This document shows, piece by piece, positions 1 to 9,704 of a DNA stretch of 64,000 bases. The first letter of the stretch is position 1; every line of letters starts with the position of its first letter. The position numbers and the translations under genes were made by a program. The stretch lies in contig CP036290.1 of the NCBI GenBank assembly GCA_007750655.1, forward strand, positions 3,534,001 to 3,598,000, read 5' to 3'. This DNA comes from Rohdeia mirabilis (lineage in GTDB: Bacteria > Planctomycetota > UBA1135 > GCA-002686595). The notes under the pieces were generated by a model. The model was not told where the DNA came from. It did not search any database and worked only from the letters and a program-made list of their open reading frames with translations.

Positions 1-904
1 GCACCTGGTACGGAAGGGCGAGCGGATCACCGGTGACGGCCGCGTTGTAGCGCGCGAGGAATCCGACGGCCACGACCAGCGCGACGGCCCAGGGCGCGAC
101 GCTTCGCAGGGCGACACGCACGGACGGACGTGCGCTGCGATCGCGCCACCAACGCACAGCGACGAACAGGTGCAGCGCGGCGCACAGCGCGAAGCCCTCG
201 AAGGGTCGCGACAGGGCCAGCACGCCGCTGCCCACGCCCAGGGCCAGAGCGTCGACGGGTCGCACCGCGCGGGCGAGACGCAACGCGCCGCCCAGGGCCA
301 ACGCGCCACCGGTCGCCGCCACCAGGCCGCCCCAGAAGGACTGGGCCCAGTAGCCGGACGAGGCGAAGCGGGCGATCGCGAGCACGCTCCACACGAGCGA
401 CCAACCGCTCGAGAGGCGCGCGCGCAGGGCCCACCACAGAGCCGCCGCGAAGAGCGCCGCGCTGATCCACAACCCGGCCACCGGGTGGCCGAACAGCACC
501 TGCCCCAGCGCGAGCACCAGACCTTGGGCGGGCGGGTACTTCGAGGCGTAGGTCGGCTCGACGATGACGTGGAACGTCTCGAAGTGCGCGGGCGACGGCG
601 GCGTCGGATTGGTCAGCCGTCCGTGCGCGAACGTGTCGGCGGCGAGCAGGTAGCTGAACTCGTCGTGGACCGCCGCCTCGGGCGGACGCAGCACCGCACA
701 CAGGGCCGCGAGGCAGAACGCGAGGCCGGCGAGGAGCCAGGGCGTCAGGCGCTCCGGCGGACTCGCGATCTGGAACCGGCGCCCCACCCCGACTCCCCGC
801 CTGCGCGCGAGCAGCCACCCACACACGGCGGCCGCGACCACCCCGAGCGAGCCGAGGAGGTCGCGGCGCGCCACGATCCAGTCGATCTGTGCCTGCGGGT
901 CCAC
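1..904 (-). CDS. GT-C type membrane glycosyltransferase (partial)
   Basis: Membrane protein with at least five hydrophobic segments, reading from a GTG at 904; an in-frame stop lies at 914-916, so the start is close to there. The C-terminus runs off the left edge of the window. After the first membrane segment come an acidic HDEFSYLL motif and an ASKYPPAQ motif, both typical of lipid-carrier-dependent GT-C enzymes of the ArnT/PMT type, which move a sugar from a polyprenyl phosphate carrier on the outer face of the inner membrane. The sugar and acceptor cannot be told. Family assignment rests on the DE motif and topology only. Confidence 0.6.
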   Translation of the reverse strand, partial: MDPQAQIDWIVARRDLLGSLGVVAAAVCGWLLARRRGVGVGRRFQIASPPERLTPWLLAGLAFCLAALCAVLRPPEAAVHDEFSYLLAADTFAHGRLTNPTPPSPAHFETFHVIVEPTYASKYPPAQGLVLALGQVLFGHPVAGLWISAALFAAALWWALRARLSSGWSLVWSVLAIARFASSGYWAQSFWGGLVAATGGALALGGALRLARAVRPVDALALGVGSGVLALSRPFEGFALCAALHLFVAVRWWRDRSARPSVRVALRSVAPWAVALVVAVGFLARYNAAVTGDPLALPYQV

Positions 905-954
905 GTGGCGATCCTACGCCAGCGGACCCGCGGGAGCATTCGCGTCGGCCGCGA

Positions 955-2496
955 TCACTCGATGTAGAAGCCCATCCCCAGGTTCGTTCCGATCGCGGGC
1001 GGCGCGGTCGCGAACTGGTGGATGCCGCTGCTCTGTCCGAACTTCTTCGTCCCGCCGCCCAGCGTGTAGCAGATCGCGTTGGACACCTTCAGCGGGTCAC
1101 CCGGGAAGTCGTGCGGGTTGTACATGACGATCTGCGAGTAGACGTCGATTCCGACGAGCGAGGGCTCGTCGGGGATCCACAGGTTCGGGATCGAGTCCAT
1201 CAACACCGGGTAGACGTAGGTCGGCACCACGTAGGCGCGGTCGGTGGCCCCGGGCAGGTCGCTGCCGACCTCGAGTTCCACGGTCTCGAAGCCCAGCGCC
1301 CACAGGCAGACGTTGAAGCACTGGTTCTGCTCGATCGTGACCTGCTTGACCGTGTCGGTCGACGCGCCGCCGAGGCAGACGCGCAGGCCGCCCTGGTACG
1401 ACGCCGAGTTCTCGACACAGGCGCCGCCCAGGACGTCGATCGTGAAGGTGATCTCGACGAACTCGTTCGGATCGTCGGGCAGCACGACGGTCGTCGCGCC
1501 GGGCGAGATGCCGGTGATGTAGGGAACGATCTCGCCCTCGGCCTTCAACTCGACGGTGGTCTCGAGCAGGACCGTGGTGAGCGTGTCCTCGATGGCCTGG
1601 GCGATGTCCCCCGCCATGGTGATCATCGTGTCGATGCCGCCCGATGCGCTGGTGATGCGTCCGGCCTGACCGACGGTGCCCAGGATGGTCGGACACAGCG
1701 ACGAGTAGCCCGTGGCGTTCGCGCCCGTCGGGTTGTCGTTGAGACCCATCGGCAGGTTGGTCGGCGCCGAGATCGCGATGACGCGCGTGCCACCGACGCC
1801 CGCACCGGCGAGGGCCGCGATGACCGAGGCTTCCGTGATGTCCTCGGACAGACCGGTCAACTGCTTGCAGACCGGATCGTGCGAAGGAGCGTCGCCGAAC
1901 CAGACGATGATGCGCTGGGTGTTGTCGCGCCAACCGAAGTTCGCGGGCGGCTGGGTCGCGAGCATCTCGAGCGCGTAGAAGCCCGCTTCGGCCTGGTCGC
2001 CACCGAACTGGGCGACCCACGAGTCGACCGCGCTCTGGATCAGTCCGAGGTCGTTCGTCATCGACTGACGGTGCTCGAACGCGTACTGGTTCTGCGGCTG
2101 CAGCGGGAAGTCGCGGTACGCACCGACACCGATGCGCAGGTCGGCGCCGGGGATGGAGAACAGCGACGTCGCGAGCGCACCGACGTTCTGCTTCAGCGCG
2201 TCGAGCACGGGCGTCATGCTGCCGGTCGTGTCGGCCAGGAAGTAGATGTCCGCCTTGGGAGCGACCGGGATTCCGGGCACCTTGACGACCGCCTGGAAGG
2301 ACGTCGCCTCGCCCGGATCGACGGACACGGTGCAGGACGGCGGCTCGATGGTGGGCGCTCCGCTCCCGCCGCCCTGGGCGAGGGCGACGCCGTTCGCCTG
2401 GGAGGCGAGGGCGAGGAGGGCGGCAGCGCGGGCGAAGCCAGCGGCGAAGGTGCGCGCGGACGGTGCTTGGGTCGAAGTGGCGGACACGGTGTTCAC
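955..2496 (-). CDS. Secreted von Willebrand factor type A protein
   Basis: A 513-residue protein with a long N-terminal signal region (about residues 1-41, ending near ALAQ). The VWA domain begins near residue 80 and its metal-ion-dependent adhesion site reads DTTGSM at 89-94. The following sequence (GVGAYRDFP, then AGFYALEML and IVWFGDAPSHD) resembles the integrin-beta-like VWA fold more than the usual bacterial CoxE/BatA type. The C-terminal half is rich in beta strands and has paired cysteines, with no membrane anchor or sorting motif that I recognise. Probable extracellular or cell-surface adhesion protein; the ligand is unknown. It stands alone between convergently and divergently read neighbours. 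Confidence 0.75.
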   Translation of the reverse strand: MNTVSATSTQAPSARTFAAGFARAAALLALASQANGVALAQGGGSGAPTIEPPSCTVSVDPGEATSFQAVVKVPGIPVAPKADIYFLADTTGSMTPVLDALKQNVGALATSLFSIPGADLRIGVGAYRDFPLQPQNQYAFEHRQSMTNDLGLIQSAVDSWVAQFGGDQAEAGFYALEMLATQPPANFGWRDNTQRIIVWFGDAPSHDPVCKQLTGLSEDITEASVIAALAGAGVGGTRVIAISAPTNLPMGLNDNPTGANATGYSSLCPTILGTVGQAGRITSASGGIDTMITMAGDIAQAIEDTLTTVLLETTVELKAEGEIVPYITGISPGATTVVLPDDPNEFVEITFTIDVLGGACVENSASYQGGLRVCLGGASTDTVKQVTIEQNQCFNVCLWALGFETVELEVGSDLPGATDRAYVVPTYVYPVLMDSIPNLWIPDEPSLVGIDVYSQIVMYNPHDFPGDPLKVSNAICYTLGGGTKKFGQSSGIHQFATAPPAIGTNLGMGFYIE

Positions 2497-2677
2497 GATG
2501 GGTCGGGTTCCAAGTGGAGGCGGTTCGGGCGGCGGGGACGCGGTGACAAGACCGAGCCAGTGGTCGGCCCGAGCGCCGACGGATCGCGTGTGCGGGCGGG
2601 GGAGCTCGCTGCAGACGGACCTCGAAGTTGCATTTCGAGGGCCCGAGTCTACGGAGTCAGGAGGGCTCGACCCTCGC

Positions 2678-4669
2678 CTAGGAATCCCCGTCGGTCCCGC
2701 GTTTCGCCGCGAGTGGGAGATCGAGACGCGCCCGACATCCGGTCCCCTCCTCCGCGGGCCTCTCGACCAGTGAGAGTTCTCCCCCGGCCTCGTCGACCAC
2801 GCGCCGCGCGATGGCCAGACCGAGTCCCGTGCCGCCCGACTTGCTCGTGAAGTAGGGCTCGAAGAGGCGCGCCTGGGCCTGCGGAGAGAGTCCCACTCCG
2901 CGGTCCGTCACGTCGAGGCGCGAGCAGCGACCCGCAGGTCCGTCCGCCGGCCCGCAGCGCACGGTCAAGGGACCGCCGTCGGGCATGGCCTCGAGGCCGT
3001 TCGAGATCAGGTTCGTGACCGCTCGCCGCAGTTTGGCGCGGTCGGCGTGCACCGGCGCCGGTTCCGTCTCGAGGTCGATCGAGATCCCCAGTTCGGTCGC
3101 GTGGTCGGCGTAGAGCTCGACGATCTCGCGCACCAGCTCGGACAGGTCGAAGTCGCGCGGGACGGGCTTGGCGCCGCCGGTGAACTCGTAGAACCCCGTG
3201 GCGATCTCGCGCAGGTGCTCGACCTGACGGCGGATCATGTCGAGGCTGCGCGCGGCGATCGCATCGGCGCGCGGATCCTCTTCGCTGCGCGCGCGCGCCT
3301 CGAGGTCGAGCGAGAGCTGGATCGGCGTGAGCGGATTCTTCAGGTCGTGCGCGATCTGACGGGCCATCTCACGCCAGGCGGCGTCCTTCTCGGCCTTCAC
3401 GAGCCGCTCGCTCTGCACCGACAGCTCGGCCGTCATGCGGTTGAACGCGCGCGCCAGCTGCGCCACCTCGTCGCCCGTGTCGATGCGAATGCGCGCGTCC
3501 AGGTCGCCTTCGGCCACGCGCTGGGTGTGGCGCTCGAGCGCGCGGATCGGTGCCACGGTGCGACGCGCGATCATGACGGCCCAGGCCACGACGACGACCA
3601 GGACGGCGATCGTGCCGCGCACCAGGATGGCCGACACGCCGCGCGTCGCCCGCTCCACGTCGGCGTTGTCGATGCCCACGCCCACGACCCAGCCGAAACC
3701 GCCCTCGTCGCGCCCCGCCGTCCAGGCGAACGCTGCGTTCTTGCGCACGCCGTTGAAGGTGTAAGGGCGATAGAGCCCACCGACGTCGTCCGCGAGCACG
3801 TCCTCGACCATTCCGGGCAGTCCGACGCGCGGGCCCGAGACGTGTTCGCCGTACAGCGTGCGGTCGCGGTGCGCGATGATCGTGTCGCCGTCGGTGCCCC
3901 AGATCCACGCGTACGGCGACGGCGTCGCTCCACCGCTGACGAAGCCGCGGAAGGCGTCCTTCACGAGCGGCGCTTCGATCAACGACTCGAAGGCCGACCA
4001 GTTGACGAGCGCGAGCAGTACGCCCTGTTCGCCCGTGCGCGCTCGAACCTGCACGGCGAGGCCGACGTGGTACCGAGGTGGCTCGTCGCTCTCCGTGCGC
4101 CCCAGCCACGAGTCGAAACGCCCCTGTCCGATGCGTCCGACGCCGCCCGCGAGCGCCTCGGTGAACCAAGGCTGCCTGTGGAACTGCTCGAGCGTCAGCG
4201 CGGCGATCGTCTCGGATCGTCGCTCCGCCGCGCCGCGCTGCCCCACCACGAGCGGCACACCGCGCTCGTCGAGCAACGCGATCAGGTCGAAGCGCTGCTT
4301 GCGCTCGAGGTAGCCGTCGAGGACGCCTTCGTACACCTCGCGGAACGAACCGGCACCGCCCGTCAGTTGTTCGAACGCCGCGGCGTCGACCGCGGGGAGC
4401 GCGCCGTCCAGTTCGAAGGCCCCCTCGCCGAGTGCCCAGCCGGCCAGGGGCTCGCGCGCCCACGACTCGAGATCGCCCACCCGTTCGTCGACTTCACGAT
4501 CGACCCCCGCCGCGAGATCGGTCGCCAGGCCGCGCAGGGTCGCACGTGCGAACTCGAGCGCGAGGCGATCGGTGATCTCGTGGTCGAGGAACAGCGCGAA
4601 CCCGGCGAAGGGCAGCGCGACCGCGAGCACCACCGCCAGGAGCAGCTTGTTGGACAGGCTGCGCAGCAT
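2678..4669 (-). CDS. NtrY-like membrane sensor histidine kinase
   Basis: About 663 residues from the ATG at 4669 (an ATG at 4681 would add four). Order: a first membrane helix (about 8-28), a long periplasmic sensor region with Cache-like sequence (PWFTEALAG, YAWIWGTDGDTIIAHRD), a second helix (about 345-365), HAMP, HisKA with phospho-acceptor His441 in AHDLKNPLTPI, then HATPase_c with N box NLISNGLEAM, G1 DRGVGLS, F box FEPYFTSKSGG and G2 TGLGLAIA. The HDLKNPLTPIQ form is typical of the NtrY family. No response regulator gene lies beside it, so the partner is elsewhere. Divergent from the GT9 gene, with about 50 bp between them. Confidence 0.85.
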   Translation of the reverse strand: MLRSLSNKLLLAVVLAVALPFAGFALFLDHEITDRLALEFARATLRGLATDLAAGVDREVDERVGDLESWAREPLAGWALGEGAFELDGALPAVDAAAFEQLTGGAGSFREVYEGVLDGYLERKQRFDLIALLDERGVPLVVGQRGAAERRSETIAALTLEQFHRQPWFTEALAGGVGRIGQGRFDSWLGRTESDEPPRYHVGLAVQVRARTGEQGVLLALVNWSAFESLIEAPLVKDAFRGFVSGGATPSPYAWIWGTDGDTIIAHRDRTLYGEHVSGPRVGLPGMVEDVLADDVGGLYRPYTFNGVRKNAAFAWTAGRDEGGFGWVVGVGIDNADVERATRGVSAILVRGTIAVLVVVVAWAVMIARRTVAPIRALERHTQRVAEGDLDARIRIDTGDEVAQLARAFNRMTAELSVQSERLVKAEKDAAWREMARQIAHDLKNPLTPIQLSLDLEARARSEEDPRADAIAARSLDMIRRQVEHLREIATGFYEFTGGAKPVPRDFDLSELVREIVELYADHATELGISIDLETEPAPVHADRAKLRRAVTNLISNGLEAMPDGGPLTVRCGPADGPAGRCSRLDVTDRGVGLSPQAQARLFEPYFTSKSGGTGLGLAIARRVVDEAGGELSLVERPAEEGTGCRARLDLPLAAKRGTDGDS

Positions 4670-4721
4670 CGGAGCGCGCATCCTACGAACGCCCGGGACG
4701 CGGCGGGTACCCTGCGCCCAC

Positions 4722-5840
4722 GTGGCCGACCCCGAACGCATCCTGATCGTCCGCCTGTCGCACCTGGGCGACGTGGTCCAGACCCTGCCGCTCTTCCACG
4801 CCGTGCGCGAGCGCTTCCCCGCGGCGCGGATCGCGTGGGCGATCCAACCGGCCTTCGCTCCGCTCCTCGCCGGGCTCGAAGGTCTCGAGCGCACGATCGA
4901 GTTCGATCGCGACGGCGGCTGGCGCGCGTGGATCCGGTTGACGCGCGCGCTGCGCGGCTTCCGACCCGACCTCGCGCTCGACGCGCAGACGAACTGGAAG
5001 AGTGCCGCGGTCGCGCGCGCGAGCGGTGCACCGCAGCGCCTGTCGCTGCCGCGCGACCTGTGGCGCGAGCCGAGCGCCGCGCGCCTCATGACCGCGAGCG
5101 TGGCCGCCGCCGCCGGGCCGCTCGAGCACGCCCAGGACCGCGTCCTGCACCTGGCGCGCGAAGTGTGCGGGAGCGCGTTCGACGTGCGCCGCGACCCGGG
5201 ACTCTCCGCGGACGAGCTCCGCGCCGGCCGAGCGCGGCTGGCGCAGTTGGTGCCGCGCCTCGACGATCCGGCCCTGCGTCCGCCCGCGATCGTCCAGGTC
5301 TCGCCGGCGACCGACGTGCGCACCCCGCCCGACGCCTCGCTCGTCGCCGCGTTGGTGGAACTGCACCGGCGCCGTGTGCCGACGATCGTGACCTCGGCGC
5401 CGCGCGAACTGGCGCGCGCGAAGGCCCTGTGCGACGAAGCGCGGCGGGCGGCGGGCACGCTCGCGATCGGCGCCGACGACCACCGGGACGCCGCGCCCTT
5501 CGGAGCGCTGGCGGGCGAGCCCGAGACGTTGCGCAGTTTCGCGTCCTGGCTCGCGGCCGCGGCCGAACGCGACGCGCGCTTCGTCTCCGCCGACAGCGGG
5601 CCACTGCACCTGGCGGCCGCCGTCGGCCTGCGCTGCGTGACGCTCGCCGGTCCCTACGACTGGCGCCGCACGGGCGCGTGGCCACCGCCCGATCGCGCCG
5701 GATCCACGCACCGCGCCCTGGTGGCCGATCCGGACCTCGAGTGCCGGCCGTGCCTGTCGCGAACGTGCGCGCGACCGGGCGGACGCGAGTGCCTCGAGCG
5801 CATCGCGCCCATGCGCATCGCGGACGCGGTGACCGACTAG
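4722..5840 (+). CDS. Glycosyltransferase family 9 (heptosyltransferase-like)
   Basis: About 372 residues from GTG 4722, chosen because the family N-terminus (RILIVRLSHLGDVVQTLP) begins four residues later. It shows the GT9 signature: an N-terminal LGDVV loop, a middle PDLALD segment and the C-terminal nucleotide-sugar site SADSGPLHLAAAVG. It ends in a cysteine cluster (CRPCLSRTC then ECLERI) found in many ADP-heptose:LPS heptosyltransferases. Expected role: adding a core sugar to lipid A on the cytoplasmic side of the inner membrane. Its stop codon overlaps that of the convergent TPR lipoprotein gene by 4 bp. Confidence 0.85.
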   Translation: MADPERILIVRLSHLGDVVQTLPLFHAVRERFPAARIAWAIQPAFAPLLAGLEGLERTIEFDRDGGWRAWIRLTRALRGFRPDLALDAQTNWKSAAVARASGAPQRLSLPRDLWREPSAARLMTASVAAAAGPLEHAQDRVLHLAREVCGSAFDVRRDPGLSADELRAGRARLAQLVPRLDDPALRPPAIVQVSPATDVRTPPDASLVAALVELHRRRVPTIVTSAPRELARAKALCDEARRAAGTLAIGADDHRDAAPFGALAGEPETLRSFASWLAAAAERDARFVSADSGPLHLAAAVGLRCVTLAGPYDWRRTGAWPPPDRAGSTHRALVADPDLECRPCLSRTCARPGGRECLERIAPMRIADAVTD

Positions 5841-7123
5841 CCCTGGGCCTGCGCGGCCTCGAGCTCGGCGACGCGCGCGGGAACGTCGCGGTACGTCGGC
5901 CAGAAGAGCTCGATCTTGTGAAGGGCGTCGAGACGAGCCTCGTCGTCGCTCGCATCCGCGAACTCGGCGTAGAGCTCGGTGGCGAGGTCGACGTAGCTGC
6001 CAAGGGTCCGCTTGCGCGAGATCGCGTCCTTGTAGAAGCCACCGGCCTCCGAGATGACGTAGGCGTAGGCGTCGATGGCCTCTTCGAAGTGGAAGTCGCG
6101 CTCGAGCTCGAGCGCGGTCTCGTAGAGCGACTCGAGTCGCGCTTCGCGAGCGGCGTCGAGAGCCACGCCCACCTTCGCTCCCTGGAGGACCGTCCGTTCG
6201 GCCAGATCCTCGAGCAGTGCGATCGACTCGTCCGGTTGGCCGTGGCGCAGCATCCGATCGGCCGCGCCCAGTCCGTCCAGCACCTCGACCTCGAGGTCGG
6301 CGCTCGCGATCTTCGCGTCGACGCCGTCCAGATCGTCGAGCAGGATCTTCGCGTACCGGTACTCGGCGGCGGCGGCGTGGTAGAGCCCTTCGTCGAGCAG
6401 TTGGTCGGCGAGCTGGATGCGCTCCTCCGCCTGCATGGTCAGCACTTCCTCGGCGCGCTGCAGGGCGCTCGGGTCCTGCGCGAGCAGGTCGACGGCCGCG
6501 CGGAAGCTGCGCAGCGACTCGGCCATGCGCCGGTTGCGCAGGTCGCGGATGCCGTTGTTGTAGTACTCGCGTCCGCGCGCGTTCCGCCAAGCGGCGAGCA
6601 TCTCGATGCGCTCGAGTCCGTCGGCGGCGAACTCGTCCCTCGGCCAGAGCGCCACGGCCTCGCGGTAGAGCTCGGCGGCCCCGTCGTAGTCGCCGTCGAG
6701 TTCGGCCGTCCAGGCCTCGCTCCGCCGCGTGACGGCCAACATCCGGTTGCACTTGTCGAGCCAGGCCTCGACCAACTCGGGGGCCGCGCCGTCCGACTCG
6801 AGCGCGGTGAAGATCTCCTTGGCCTCCAGCAACCTGTCGGCGAAGACGAGCTCGCGGCCGCGGTCGAGCCAGTAGGCGACGCGCGCGCGCTCGGTCAGTG
6901 CGGCGGCCTCGGCGTCGTCCGGGGACTCCTCGGAGCGCTGGGCCGCCAGGTGGTAGGCCGCCCGATACTCTCCGCGCCCGAACAGCTCCTCGACGGTGCG
7001 ATCGGTGTCGGGAGTCGCGCGGCAGCCGCCGAGGAGGCCGAGGGCGAAGAGCCCCGTCACGAGGAGGCGCGGCGAGGTGCCGGGGCGTCGGAGCGAGCCG
7101 AGGACGGACATGGGTGCATTCAT
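5837..7123 (-). CDS. TPR-repeat lipoprotein
   Basis: About 428 residues from ATG 7123 (a second ATG at 7111 is equally possible). The N-terminus is basic then hydrophobic and ends in the lipobox LLGGC, so this is a lipoprotein. The rest is helical with repeated alanine, tyrosine and leucine spacing of tetratricopeptide repeats (for example YDGAAELYREAVALWP and YHAAAAEYRYAKILL). It probably acts as a periplasmic or outer-membrane scaffold; no enzymatic motif is visible. The apparent open frame upstream of 7123 is low-complexity Arg/Pro sequence and is not taken as coding. Confidence 0.7.
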   Translation of the reverse strand: MNAPMSVLGSLRRPGTSPRLLVTGLFALGLLGGCRATPDTDRTVEELFGRGEYRAAYHLAAQRSEESPDDAEAAALTERARVAYWLDRGRELVFADRLLEAKEIFTALESDGAAPELVEAWLDKCNRMLAVTRRSEAWTAELDGDYDGAAELYREAVALWPRDEFAADGLERIEMLAAWRNARGREYYNNGIRDLRNRRMAESLRSFRAAVDLLAQDPSALQRAEEVLTMQAEERIQLADQLLDEGLYHAAAAEYRYAKILLDDLDGVDAKIASADLEVEVLDGLGAADRMLRHGQPDESIALLEDLAERTVLQGAKVGVALDAAREARLESLYETALELERDFHFEEAIDAYAYVISEAGGFYKDAISRKRTLGSYVDLATELYAEFADASDDEARLDALHKIELFWPTYRDVPARVAELEAAQAQG

Positions 7124-7349
7124 GGGAGACGTGGTGCGGGCGAGGTCCCGACGCGGCGGACGGCGCTGTCTTTCCGACGACCGGCGCCGGGCGGGGCAGC
7201 GCGGGGCGATTGTCCGGGAGCACCCGCCCCGACCCAAGCACGAAGAGGCGTCTCGGGCCGCTCGGACCCGCCGTCGGGGGCGCTGGGCTCCGCTCCACCG
7301 GCTCACGGTCCCATCGCGCGATCCAGGTTCGCCCCCCCGGATCGAGCCC

Positions 7350-8531
7350 CTAGGTGCGCATCGAGCCCGTCAACACCAGCCCCAGACTGCCGAACACCAC
7401 CGCCGGCAGCCCACAGGCGAAGACCGGTCCGATCTGACCCTGCATGCCCAGGTTGAGGGTCACGAAGTCGGTGGCGAAGTACACCACGCACAGAAGGAAG
7501 CCGACGATCATCCCGTTCGTGCCGCGACCGCGCTCGTAGTTGAGGAGGAACGGCAGGCCGACCATCAACAGGACGACGTTGGCCAGGGGGAAGCTCAACA
7601 GGTAGTAGCGCAGCGTGCGGTACTGGATGTTCTCGGGGTCGCGGTCTGCCAGGCTCACGGCCTCCGAGTAGGAGAGGTCGAGCGGGTTGTTGCGCCCCTT
7701 CCAGGCCACCCACGCGTCGCGCGGCGTGAACGCCATCGCGCCGTCGAGCTCGCGCAGTTCGCGCTGGTCCTGGCTGGCCGCCCCCACTTCGACGAGCCGC
7801 CCCTCGAGCAGGCGCCAGGCCCCGTCGGCCGACGCCGAACCACCGTCGCCGCCCTCCCACACGCCCGACGTGGCGCTGTAGCTCAGCCAGGTCCCGTCGC
7901 GGTCGCGCACGGCGTTGAAGCCTTCGATGCGCGATCCACGGAGCTCGCGCCGCGCCCAGGGTCCCGTCTGCGCGCGCAGTGCGGGATCGGTCGGCCAGAA
8001 GCGCTCGAGCTGGATCATCTCGCCCTCGGAGTCCTTGAGGCGCACGTCCTCGAGCACCATCCAGGGCAGGTGCTCGTCGAGTTCGACCTGCAGAACGCCA
8101 CGGGCGAATCCGATCGTCGACGAGGCCACTTCCCGCAACCCGATGACGCCGATCGTCAGCAGGAATCCGCCGATGAAGACGGGCGCCAGGAGCCGGCGCG
8201 CGCTGATTCCGGCCGACAGCGCCGCGATCACCTCGCGCGCCTTCTGCAGCTTGGCGACCGTGAACATCCCCGCGATGAGCGTGACGAAGGGCGCCACCTG
8301 CAGGTACAGGAACGGCAGCTGCAGGACGTAGTAGTGCAGCACCTTCGCGCCCGGCGTCGGCTCGCCGTCGCTCGTGGGTTTCAAGTAGTCGTCGAGGTTG
8401 CCGGCCAGGTCCACGACGAGGAACAGGCCCACGACGAGGAGCGTCGCGAGCAGGTACGCGACGATGAAGACGCGCCCGACGTAGCGGTCGAGCATGCCGA
8501 ACGGAGCCAAGCGTCTGCGTCCGGCGCTCAT
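7350..8531 (-). CDS. LptF/LptG family permease (downstream copy)
   Basis: About 393 residues from ATG 8531. YjgP/YjgQ-family layout: a cytoplasmic N-terminus (MLDRYVGRVFIVAYL), three N-terminal membrane helices, a large periplasmic beta-jellyroll domain in the middle, and three C-terminal helices (LRYYLLSFPLANVVLLMVG, then a GMIVGFLLC-like segment). LptF and LptG form the membrane part of the ABC machine that pulls LPS from the inner membrane towards the LptA bridge. The start overlaps the stop of the paired permease by 4 bp (ATGA), so the two are translationally coupled. Which is LptF and which is LptG cannot be decided from the sequence alone. No LptB ATPase gene is adjacent. Confidence 0.85.
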   Translation of the reverse strand: MSAGRRRLAPFGMLDRYVGRVFIVAYLLATLLVVGLFLVVDLAGNLDDYLKPTSDGEPTPGAKVLHYYVLQLPFLYLQVAPFVTLIAGMFTVAKLQKAREVIAALSAGISARRLLAPVFIGGFLLTIGVIGLREVASSTIGFARGVLQVELDEHLPWMVLEDVRLKDSEGEMIQLERFWPTDPALRAQTGPWARRELRGSRIEGFNAVRDRDGTWLSYSATSGVWEGGDGGSASADGAWRLLEGRLVEVGAASQDQRELRELDGAMAFTPRDAWVAWKGRNNPLDLSYSEAVSLADRDPENIQYRTLRYYLLSFPLANVVLLMVGLPFLLNYERGRGTNGMIVGFLLCVVYFATDFVTLNLGMQGQIGPVFACGLPAVVFGSLGLVLTGSMRT

Positions 8532-9601
8532 CGCTTGGCGAGCCTCCACTGCATGAACACGCCGATGACGAGCGCGATACCGGTCGTGGACCAGGCAGCG
8601 AGTTCGGGTGGCAGCACGCCCTTCTCGGCCAGCGACTGACCGAGTCGCAGCGAGAAGATGTAGTAGGCGAAGGCGTAGACCGAAGCTGCGCCGAGCGCGG
8701 TCAGCTGCGTGCCGGCCCGCAGCCACAGGCCGGTCGGCATCCCGATCAACAGGAACAGGAAGTAGGTCGCGCCGAGCGACCAACGCTGGTGCACCTCGAA
8801 GACGTACTTGGAGCGCATGTCCGGCTCGAGCACTCCGTCGGCGATGTCGCGCAGCATGCCGCTCGACGTGCGGTACTTGGCGCGCGTCTCGTCCTTCGCG
8901 CGCCGCTGGAAGATCAGGTCGAGCGGGATGCGGCCACCGTTGCCCCCACCGAAGTAGGCCTCCGTGCGATTGACCGTCCGCACGTCGGTGAGGGCCATGT
9001 ACATGAACGTGTCGTCGAACGTGATGTCCACGCGGTCGGCGACCAGCGCCAGGATCTCGTTCTCCGCCAACGGGTCCGGGTTGGGGACGCGGATCTGGAC
9101 CTCGGTGAACGCCGCGCCGTCGCGCCCGCGTGCGGAGAGGTAGAAGCGGCCGATGTCGAACTCGGTGCGACCGGGCGCGAGGTTGCGCAGGGTCTGGACC
9201 AGCATGTTGGCGCGGAAGTTGTCCTTCTCGAGCGACCACTGCGGCGAGAGCGTCCCGATCAACCAGATCGTGCCGGCCGCGAGGACGCCCGCCACCACGG
9301 CACCGGGCACGAGTGCCCGCGCGGGGTGCACACCGGCCATCTGCAGTGCGATCCACTCTCGGTCCGACGCCAGACGACCGAACGTGGACACGACGGCCAG
9401 CAGGAAGCCGAGGCTGACCAGGTACGGGGTCAGCTGGATCCCGATCATCGGGATGTAGCGCAGAACGGCGCCCAGGCTCACCCCACCCAGCTTGTGCACG
9501 GCGGAGACCGCGACCGCCGGGAAGACGACGAAGCCGAGGGCGCCGATCGCGAAGGCCGTGGAGGTGGCCAGCGCGCGCAGGAGGTAGAAGAACAGCGTCA
9601 C
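8528..9601 (-). CDS. LptF/LptG family permease (upstream copy)
   Basis: About 357 residues from GTG 9601 (VTLFFYLLRAL). It shares the layout of its partner: three N-terminal helices, a periplasmic jellyroll of about 170 residues including a DITFDDTFMYMALTDV stretch, and three C-terminal helices ending near ALVIGVFMQWRLAKR. As the other half of a LptF-LptG heterodimer it would export LPS or a related glycolipid. That fits the many sugar-assembly genes in this window. It is divergent from a WaaP-like kinase gene, with 103 bp between the two starts. Confidence 0.85.
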   Translation of the reverse strand: MTLFFYLLRALATSTAFAIGALGFVVFPAVAVSAVHKLGGVSLGAVLRYIPMIGIQLTPYLVSLGFLLAVVSTFGRLASDREWIALQMAGVHPARALVPGAVVAGVLAAGTIWLIGTLSPQWSLEKDNFRANMLVQTLRNLAPGRTEFDIGRFYLSARGRDGAAFTEVQIRVPNPDPLAENEILALVADRVDITFDDTFMYMALTDVRTVNRTEAYFGGGNGGRIPLDLIFQRRAKDETRAKYRTSSGMLRDIADGVLEPDMRSKYVFEVHQRWSLGATYFLFLLIGMPTGLWLRAGTQLTALGAASVYAFAYYIFSLRLGQSLAEKGVLPPELAAWSTTGIALVIGVFMQWRLAKR

Positions 9602-9704
9602 GGACCAAGACGGTAGCGAGCGCCGGCGCGGTGGCGCGCTCCCGGCGCCGATCGACGCGAGCCCTGTTCCGCGAGCGGGCGCGCCGGGCATAGACTCCGG
9701 GACG

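Noticed and set aside
3047..7456. A 4.4-kb plus-strand open frame (1469 codons)
   Set aside because: It lies antisense to the kinase and TPR lipoprotein genes and across the GT9 gene. Its translation is Arg/Val/Asp-rich with no family motif, a shadow caused by high GC.
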